A stretch of DNA of 64,000 nucleotides from Acidimicrobiales bacterium (GTDB taxonomy: Bacteria > Actinomycetota > Acidimicrobiia > Acidimicrobiales > Palsa-688), in the NCBI GenBank assembly GCA_036378675.1, contig DASUWA010000005.1, positions 87,588-151,587 of the forward strand, read 5' to 3'. Both the position numbers and the translations under genes were made by a program. Shown here piece after piece: positions 59,353-64,000 of this stretch (the first letter of the stretch is position 1; each line of letters begins with the position of its first letter). The notes under the pieces were generated by a model. That model was not told the DNA's origin and ran no database searches. It worked only from the letters and a program-made list of their open reading frames with translations.

Positions 59353-59416
59353 TCCGCCGGCATGCTCCGCCGGCGTGTTCCGCCGGCATGGTCCGCCGGC
59401 ATGCTCCGCCGGCATG
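59353..59416. repeat. 13-bp tandem array in a divergent promoter region
   Basis: Five units of TCCGCCGGCATGC type (the second has GTGT, the third GG at the end). Each contains GCCGGC. The period is not a multiple of three, so selection would act on DNA, not protein. It lies between the divergent amidohydrolase and HSL-type hydrolase genes. Confidence 0.9.
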
Positions 59417-59453
59417 TACGGTCGCGCTGCACGCCGGAACGGGGGGAACTGTC

Positions 59454-60368
59454 ATGGCCAGCCAGCAGATGAAGGACTTCACCGGGCTGATGTTCGAGCG
59501 CCGCAGTCTCGCTAGCGGCAGCCCTGCGTTGACGGTCGCGGAGCTTCGGGCCGGGTTCGAGCAGATGATGGCTGCTCTGCCTCCGATACCAGGTGTGGCG
59601 ATGGAACCGGCCGATGCGGACGGGGTTCCCGTCGAGTGGACTCGGGCGCTGGAGGGAGGCGGGTCTCGTGGGACTCTTTTGTATCTGCACGGCGGCGGCT
59701 ACTTCGAGGGATCGATCGCTACCCACCGGCGATTGGTCGCTGTGTTATGTCGTGCCGCCCGAGTCCGCGGCCTGAGCGTGGAGTACCGGCTCGCCCCTGA
59801 GTACCCGTTCCCTGCCGCGGTCGAAGACGCTGCTGCGGCGTACCGATGGTTGATAGGACCGGGTGGCGAAGATCCGTCGCGGGTCATCGTCGCGGGCGAC
59901 TCGGCGGGTGGTGGACTGAGCGCAGCTCTGCTCGTCTATTTGCGTGACGCCGGTGATCCACTCCCGGCCGGTGCCTATCTCATCTCGCCGTGGACGGATC
60001 TGGCTTCAACGGGCGATTCGATCAAGAGCCGCGCTGCGGTCGATCCGATGATCGATCCATCCGATACGAAGCGGATCACGGGCTATTACGTCCCCGACGG
60101 AGATGTGTGGAACCCAATGGTCAGCCCGCTGTATGCGAATCTCGCCGGCTTGCCCCCGCTATTGGTCCATGTGGGCGACGCGGAGGTGCTTCTTGACGAC
60201 GCTGTGCGCTTCGCCGATCGAGCGCGCGACGCGGGTGTGCTGGTGGAGTCCGAGGTGTGGCCGGAAGCGTTCCACGTGTTCCAGATGCTCGCCGGACTGC
60301 TACCGGAAGCTGACGAGGCGGTCGCCCAGGCCGGCGAGTGGATGATCAAACGGCTCGAAGCCGGCTGA
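59454..60368 (+). CDS. HSL-type alpha/beta hydrolase (esterase)
   Basis: 304 residues. YLHGGGYFEGS is the hormone-sensitive-lipase HGGG oxyanion motif, VSVEYRLAPEYPFPAAVEDA follows in altered form (LSVEYRLAPEYPFPAA), GDSAGGGLSAALL holds the nucleophile Ser, VDPMIDPSD lies in the cap, LVHVGDAEVLLDD holds the Asp and WPEAFHVFQM the His. All triad residues are present. ATG 59454 has GGGGGGAA upstream. It would hydrolyse short acyl esters or lactones. Confidence 0.9.
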   Translation: MASQQMKDFTGLMFERRSLASGSPALTVAELRAGFEQMMAALPPIPGVAMEPADADGVPVEWTRALEGGGSRGTLLYLHGGGYFEGSIATHRRLVAVLCRAARVRGLSVEYRLAPEYPFPAAVEDAAAAYRWLIGPGGEDPSRVIVAGDSAGGGLSAALLVYLRDAGDPLPAGAYLISPWTDLASTGDSIKSRAAVDPMIDPSDTKRITGYYVPDGDVWNPMVSPLYANLAGLPPLLVHVGDAEVLLDDAVRFADRARDAGVLVESEVWPEAFHVFQMLAGLLPEADEAVAQAGEWMIKRLEAG

Positions 60369-60412
60369 AACTTCTACGGAGTCGGCAGGGGGGCGTGCGC
60401 GTGTTGCTTCGG

Positions 60413-60853
60413 TCAGGAGCGGTTTGAGTAGACGCGTTGGGCATGAACGAAGACGGCGGCCCGTCTTTGCTCGGCCATGACCCGGTCGTATTCCTCCCAG
60501 TCGTCGTGGGTTCCGCCCGCAGCCCGAAAGACTGCTCGTAGGAGTTCGGGCAACTCCTTCTGATCGAATCCTTCGAACGCGTCGTCGAGTCCGATGATGT
60601 CGGCGGGCCCTTCGACGGCACCCCATAGCCATCCGGATCGGAACACGACCGTCGTCCACGGCCGCTTCCTGATGTTGGCAAGCTTTGTCGGGCCGTAGGT
60701 TACGAATCCGACGACCTGCTCACCCGAGACCGGGTGCGGAAGTACCCCCGCGTTGACGACCGATGCTTGTGCGGTTCCATCGGCACGGGTTGTCGCAACG
60801 ACGGCCAGGTACTTGTCCTCGGCGCCGATCTTCTCGAAGTCTGAAAGGTCCAT
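60413..60853 (-). CDS. PPOX-class pyridoxamine-oxidase-fold protein (F420- or FMN-type)
   Basis: 146 residues with a split-barrel fold. YLAVVATTRADGTAQASVVN is strand 1-2, GPTKLANIRKRPWTTVVFRS the cofactor-binding turn, LWGAVEGPADIIG and the helical tail EYDRVMAEQRRAAVFVHAQR follow. The pattern is that of the TIGR03618-like F420-binding group. ATG 60853 has a CATAGT box 7 nt upstream; GTG 60892 would add 13 residues. It follows the small gene at 60926 on the same strand. Confidence 0.82.
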   Translation of the reverse strand: MDLSDFEKIGAEDKYLAVVATTRADGTAQASVVNAGVLPHPVSGEQVVGFVTYGPTKLANIRKRPWTTVVFRSGWLWGAVEGPADIIGLDDAFEGFDQKELPELLRAVFRAAGGTHDDWEEYDRVMAEQRRAAVFVHAQRVYSNRS

Positions 60854-60925
60854 GGTTTCGACTATGTCATGGAGCCCGCGCTTGTGCGGCACTGAGTGTT
60901 GGGGTCTGTGCTCGGCGGCTAGGTG

Positions 60926-61192
60926 TCAGCGGCCGGCGTACTCGTCCTCGAGAAGAACAAGAAACTCTTGCTTGAGGCCGGCCGGAAGCGGCTCGGGTAG
61001 GTCGAACTGGACCCAACCATCGAACCGGCGGATATCAGCCCGACGGCTGTCTTGACCGACATGGAAGTGAAGGTACGGCTTCCGCTTCAAGTAGAAGGTG
61101 CCTCCTCCTCGGTCTTCGACACCGTCCCAGGAGCGCACTTGCTGTAGTACGTCGGCGATGTCGTCGAGGCGGGCAAGGTCGATTCGGCTCAA
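60926..61192 (-). CDS. Small conserved-looking protein, 88 residues, unknown
   Basis: IDLARLDDIADVLQQVRSWD is an N-terminal helix, then a beta region (GGGTFYLKRKPYLHFHVGQD), VQFDLPEPLPAGLKQEFLVL and a short tail. Not a named family; similar small proteins occur in other actinobacteria. TTG 61192 has GGGAGGGAG upstream, a strong ribosome site, so the start is firm. It lies 72 bp before the PPOX gene. Confidence 0.65.
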   Translation of the reverse strand: MSRIDLARLDDIADVLQQVRSWDGVEDRGGGTFYLKRKPYLHFHVGQDSRRADIRRFDGWVQFDLPEPLPAGLKQEFLVLLEDEYAGR

Positions 61193-61463
61193 GCTCCCTC
61201 CCTTCCAGCCAGGAGAAATCGTCCCACATCGGGACCGGACTGGGAGTTGGCCGAGGCTCTCGACTTGAGCCAAAGCCCGTGGCGATCATGCCCCGCCTGA
61301 CGGCGGAGCGATTCGATTGTGGCGGTTCTCGACGTTCCCGGCCCGTCAAGGCACTTAGTCGCACCCGGCTCGGTGAAGGGTCGGGTCGTGTGGTCGCTCC
61401 TGCGACCTTGACCGGCCTGGCGGGTGCCGTCGATAGGCGAAGGTGTGGATTCGGCGAGGAAGA
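61193..61463. other. Intergenic, 271 bp
   Basis: It lies between the 3' end of the HNH gene and the start of the 88-residue gene. I see no open reading frame with coding signs and no clear hairpin. Confidence 0.5.
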
Positions 61464-63059
61464 TCATGGTCCGCCGGAGTTGACTGCCGGGCCAGGGGCT
61501 GGTTTGGACCCGGCTGGGATCGGAGGGGGATTGGACTCGGACCTGCTCGCTTTGTTGCGCGGGTGGCGGGGGTCGTCGGGAGGCACGAAGTCCCGTTTGC
61601 CGCGGCCTTCGACGAGCGCCCACCCTTTGTGGGTTTTCAGCTTGTGGTGGTGCTGGCAGAGACCATCGAGGAGGTCCAAGACGGTGTAGTGGGTCTTGAC
61701 CCAGTCCTCGCGGTGGTCGTATTGCAGCCCGTACCGGACGTTGCAACCTTTTACCGCGCACTCGGGGTAGATCAGCTCCAGGGCGGTCTTCTGGTAGGCG
61801 TTCGGGCGGCGTCCGTGGTGGTAGACGCTTTTGACTTCGAGAGCCTTCATGAACGCGACGGCGATGAAGACGTTGCCGGTGGCCATCAGGTCCTCGATGA
61901 GCGATACCGCGATCGGTCCGTAGCCGGGGATGTCGCAGAGCTCGCCTTCGAGCGGATAGCCGCGCAATAGCACGTCGTAGTCGACGCGAATGACTAGCTT
62001 GACCGGTCTGCCGGCGAGCTTGCGGCGCAGTTTGCTGCTGCCGGGTTGCGTGGGCGGGGGATCTGGATCGGCTTCGAGGAACGGAGGGAGGTCGGCCGGG
62101 CAGGGAGTCGCGTCTGCGAGGGCTGGAACGTTGTCGCCTGCGAGCCCGGATAGGAGATCGGGCTGGAGCCGCGGCGCGATTGTCGTGGGCGCATGGGCGT
62201 TGGGCGGGTTGAGCTCGCCTGGCGTTGCGTGCGTGGCCTTAGGGGTTCGATTGCCGAGGGTTGACAGGTCGAGTTCGGGGAACAGGCCGAGACCGAGTAG
62301 GTCGGTGATGGACAGTTCGGCGGGTTTGCCTGTGGCTGCCGAGGCGAGGATCATCAGAGCGTCGTGGTCGATCGCCTCGAACCTCTCTCGGGGGTGGTCG
62401 CTGTCACGCCTTCGAAGTACCAGGTGCCGCCTGATGGGGTCGATGGCTTCCCAGACGGTGATGTTGTGTTCGGGGTTGCCAAACAGGTGAGCGTGACCGG
62501 CCCCTTCCTGGTCGGTGTAGTGGCGGAACGACCGGTTCTCATGAAGGTGCCGGCGACGAGCTTCTAGATCGGTCACCGCTGCTTTGGTCCGAGCGACCTC
62601 TTCGTTCAGCTCCGGCATCGACATTTTCTTGGCCTTGTCGACGAGCTCTTTCGCCTTGTCAGGGTTAGCTGCGGCTCCATCGGATACCGCGTCGGCCTGT
62701 TCGGGGGAGAGATCGCCAGCAAGGGCGGCCGCAGCGACCTCCGGCTGCTCGGCCATTCGCCGACCCGTCTCCAAGGCTCTCTTGGCCCGGCCGGGGCTCA
62801 TCCCCGTCTCCTGGGCCAGCTGATCGGCCGGGGAGCGGTAGCCCGCGTGCTTCCAGGCGGTCCCCTCCGCCGACTTGGCGGCCGCTAATGCTTTGATCGC
62901 CGCGATCGACGCCTCAATCCGCGAACATTCCCTGACCACTTCGCCCGCCTGCGAAGGCACCAGCGCGTGAACGTCGAAGCGGCCGGCGTAATCGCTGATC
63001 GATTGTCGAAGAGCGCGCAGCTCACGGCACATGGCACACGTCCGAGGGTCGAGCCGCAT
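61464..63059 (-). CDS. 13E12-type DUF222 / HNH endonuclease protein
   Basis: 531 residues. The N-terminus has a Cys pair (CAMCREL), residues 20-180 are helical DUF222 with GYRSPADQLAQETGMSPGRA, a low-complexity Pro region lies around 300-370, and the C-terminal HNH fold reads CAVKGCNVRYGLQYDHREDW then LCQHHHKLKTHKGW. The His-Asn/Asp-His metal residues appear intact. This family (13E12 repeats of Mycobacterium) is multi-copy and includes LexA-controlled members; the SOS box at 63137-63152 fits. ATG 63059 is chosen; ATG 63137 is the longer alternative and would translate the 8-bp repeats. Confidence 0.9.
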   Translation of the reverse strand: MRLDPRTCAMCRELRALRQSISDYAGRFDVHALVPSQAGEVVRECSRIEASIAAIKALAAAKSAEGTAWKHAGYRSPADQLAQETGMSPGRAKRALETGRRMAEQPEVAAAALAGDLSPEQADAVSDGAAANPDKAKELVDKAKKMSMPELNEEVARTKAAVTDLEARRRHLHENRSFRHYTDQEGAGHAHLFGNPEHNITVWEAIDPIRRHLVLRRRDSDHPRERFEAIDHDALMILASAATGKPAELSITDLLGLGLFPELDLSTLGNRTPKATHATPGELNPPNAHAPTTIAPRLQPDLLSGLAGDNVPALADATPCPADLPPFLEADPDPPPTQPGSSKLRRKLAGRPVKLVIRVDYDVLLRGYPLEGELCDIPGYGPIAVSLIEDLMATGNVFIAVAFMKALEVKSVYHHGRRPNAYQKTALELIYPECAVKGCNVRYGLQYDHREDWVKTHYTVLDLLDGLCQHHHKLKTHKGWALVEGRGKRDFVPPDDPRHPRNKASRSESNPPPIPAGSKPAPGPAVNSGGP

Positions 63060-63104
63060 GGGCGGCTGTTCGGGATCACCAGGCCGGCTCTGCGCCGACG
63101 ATAC

Positions 63105-63128
63105 GGTTCGACGGTTCGACGGTTCGAC
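63105..63128. repeat. Three perfect 8-bp repeats (GGTTCGAC) between the SOS box and the HNH start
   Basis: Each unit contains GTTCGA, the half-site of the actinobacterial LexA box, in the same orientation. They lie 9 bp from the full SOS box. Confidence 0.8.
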
Positions 63129-63136
63129 GTCGAGCA

Positions 63137-63152
63137 TCGAACGTCTGTTCGT
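63137..63152. promoter_or_regulatory. SOS (LexA) box of the HNH gene
   Basis: TCGAAC-GTCT-GTTCGT matches the actinobacterial LexA palindrome TCGAACNNNNGTTCGA with one mismatch. It directly follows the -10 box on the minus strand and would cover the transcription start. Confidence 0.82.
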
Positions 63153-63182
63153 ATAGTAATGACACGAGTGCGACAACGTCAA
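63153..63182 (-). promoter_or_regulatory. Promoter of the HNH gene
   Basis: On the minus strand TTGACG (63182-63177), an 18-bp spacer and TACTAT (63158-63153) form a strong promoter that fires into the SOS box. Confidence 0.75.
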
Positions 63183-63221
63183 GGAAATTTTTCGCTCTGA
63201 CCCCTGACTTTCGAGGAGTGA

Positions 63222-63227
63222 TAGATT
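63222..63227 (+). promoter_or_regulatory. Possible -10 box of the initiator tRNA gene
   Basis: TAGATT, 11 bp before the tRNA; a CTGACC at 63197-63202 could be a poor -35. Confidence 0.4.
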
Positions 63228-63238
63228 GACTGTTCCGC

Positions 63239-63312
<74 letters not shown>

Positions 63313-63739
63313 CTACTCGTCACGCCCGATTCGGCGATTGCGCGCTCAATCCCGCTCGTGACCAAGGCATGCATCCCGCGCCAGAATGCTCACCGTCCCA
63401 CGACCGTTCTCTTCTGGCCCGAGGTCTACGATCTGGTCTGAAACGAGTCGCACGAGTGGGTTGGTTCCGACTGAGTCGGCCCGCTCGTGTTCCAGTCGGA
63501 ACCGGCTACATACGATGCAGCGATGCGGCTCGGCTTTGATCAGAATCAGTCACCTGCTGAGGAATGGAGCGCGCCACTCAGCTGCATCAGACTGTTGCCG
63601 ATAACCACCGCTATCCGGTCGTGGACTCGGCCGCCCACTGGGCTGCCGCTCCTGGATTGGCGACTCAGCTGCTCTACCGACTCAACTGATTCGACTATGC
63701 TATAGTTCGAGCAGTAGAGTCAGTCAAGTGGAGGTTGAG
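63313..63739. other. Intergenic, 427 bp, with structured segment
   Basis: No convincing coding sequence on either strand. It contains the interleaved inverted repeats at 63451-63503, a further imperfect inverted pair near 63662-63723 (arms GACTCAGCTGCT and AGCAGTAGAGTC), and a TATAGT box at 63701-63706 likely to serve the next gene. Confidence 0.6.
63451..63503. repeat. Interleaved inverted repeats (alternative hairpins or pseudoknot)
   Basis: A (CACGAGTGGG, 63451-63460) pairs with A' (CCCGCTCGTG, 63480-63489) with one G-U. B (GGTTCCGACTG, 63463-63473) pairs perfectly with B' (CAGTCGGAACC, 63493-63503). Order A-B-A'-B' means the two stems cannot nest. Within A/A' a CCGAC-TGA-GTCGG hairpin also forms. 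Confidence 0.75.
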
Positions 63740-64000
63740 ATGGCTGGGGCGGTTAAGGCCCAGGGTGCCCCAGAGACGCAGAAGCGTCGCCGTAAGCCCT
63801 CGACCGGCTTTCCGATGATCGGACTTTCCGAGGTCACAACCGTCCTGACAAAGGCGGCCCAGCACGGATGGAACCACACCGTGGCCGAGATCGCTGGGTA
63901 CCTCGGTCACAGCACCACCAATAGCGGGGCATTCCGCGTGAAGCTCGCTGCTCTCCGGGATTACGGGGTGCTTTCTGGCAGGGGCGATGAACTGGAGATC
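63740..64000 (+). CDS. Unknown gene, 5' part (cut by window edge)
   Basis: 87 codons are visible: MAGAVKAQGAPETQKRRRKP, then TGFPMIGLSEVTTVLTKAAQ, HGWNHTVAEIAGYLGHSTTN, SGAFRVKLAALRDYGVLSGR and GDELEI. The middle looks like a winged-helix fold that distinguishes a replication- or phase-like growth domain, but no family is recognised. A Lys/Arg-rich N-terminus fits DNA binding. ATG 63740 has GGAGG 5-6 nt upstream, and TATAGT at 63701-63706 is a likely -10 box. The frame is open to the edge. Confidence 0.72.
   Translation, partial: MAGAVKAQGAPETQKRRRKPSTGFPMIGLSEVTTVLTKAAQHGWNHTVAEIAGYLGHSTTNSGAFRVKLAALRDYGVLSGRGDELEI

Noticed and set aside
59304..59453. N-terminal extension of the HSL-type hydrolase through the 13-bp repeats
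   Set aside because: Translated repeats are out of phase with three and a strong ribosome site precedes ATG 59454.
63060..63137. Longer HNH protein starting at ATG 63137
   Set aside because: It would translate the three 8-bp repeats in shifting frames; family N-termini fit ATG 63059 better, although the longer form is not excluded.
63386..63604. 72-residue plus-strand frame after the tRNA
   Set aside because: Crosses the interleaved inverted repeats, has no ribosome site and no coding bias.

Overview
The window is high-GC DNA of an actinobacterium. The following point to an actinomycete-grade genome: SenX3/RegX3-type signalling beside pst genes, a class E sortase, DUF2342 and UPF0182 proteins, a mycothiol-type DinB protein, F420-type luciferase-like oxidoreductases, a 13E12-type HNH protein with an actinobacterial SOS box, and TANNNT -10 boxes 6-8 nt in front of start codons. 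MreB together with DivIVA, and dense aromatic- or lipid-type catabolic genes, make class Acidimicrobiia a reasonable inference, but no ribosomal RNA is present to prove it.

1-11966, phosphate and envelope genes. A cut sortase gene and a histidine phosphatase precede pstS-pstC-pstA. pstB lies in the opposite direction and is divergent from a soluble SenX3-like kinase followed by a RegX3-like regulator. Two arrays of 11-nt PHO-box units sit exactly upstream of pstS and in the pstB/kinase gap. PhoU is not in the window. Next come a proline-rich protein, a DUF2342 protein without its zinc motif, an SDR, an HtrA-like protein whose whole catalytic triad is replaced, and moaE.

11963-23976, cell shape and envelope. 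A one-TM protein overlaps an orphan mreB. A HEAT-repeat protein with a small membrane partner, a membrane PDZ-Lon (YlbL-type) protease, a large membrane histidine kinase, a DivIVA protein ending in a phage head-morphogenesis-like Cys cluster, and a UPF0182 membrane protein follow.

23311-31429, mixed metabolism and repair: AlkB, L-2-hydroxyglutarate oxidase, a nucleotidyltransferase, a D-threonine-aldolase-like enzyme, a flavoprotein disulfide-reductase homologue without its active Cys, a lipoprotein, and a MerR/methyltransferase pair with a dyad operator.

31426-44874, catabolic cluster. An IclR regulator is divergent from SDR - acetoacetate-decarboxylase-like - two amidohydrolases - NTF2-like, converging on an FAH-family hydrolase and a DUF445 protein. 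A hydrolase/acyl-CoA ligase pair, a second SDR, PilZ, cupin and zincin genes follow.

44887-61192, accessory metabolism: CorA, methyltransferase, two LLM oxidoreductases, two DHA2 MFS pumps, alpha/beta hydrolases, an FAD monooxygenase, limonene-epoxide-hydrolase-like, MalY/PatB-like, amidohydrolase and PPOX genes, with several short tandem DNA repeats.

61464-64000: an SOS-box-controlled 13E12/HNH protein, initiator tRNA, a structured 427-bp gap and the start of an unknown gene.

DNA-level features that run through the window are: many probable leaderless promoters; a four-copy intergenic double-hairpin element whose stems covary; and short tandem arrays sharing a GACATSG core.
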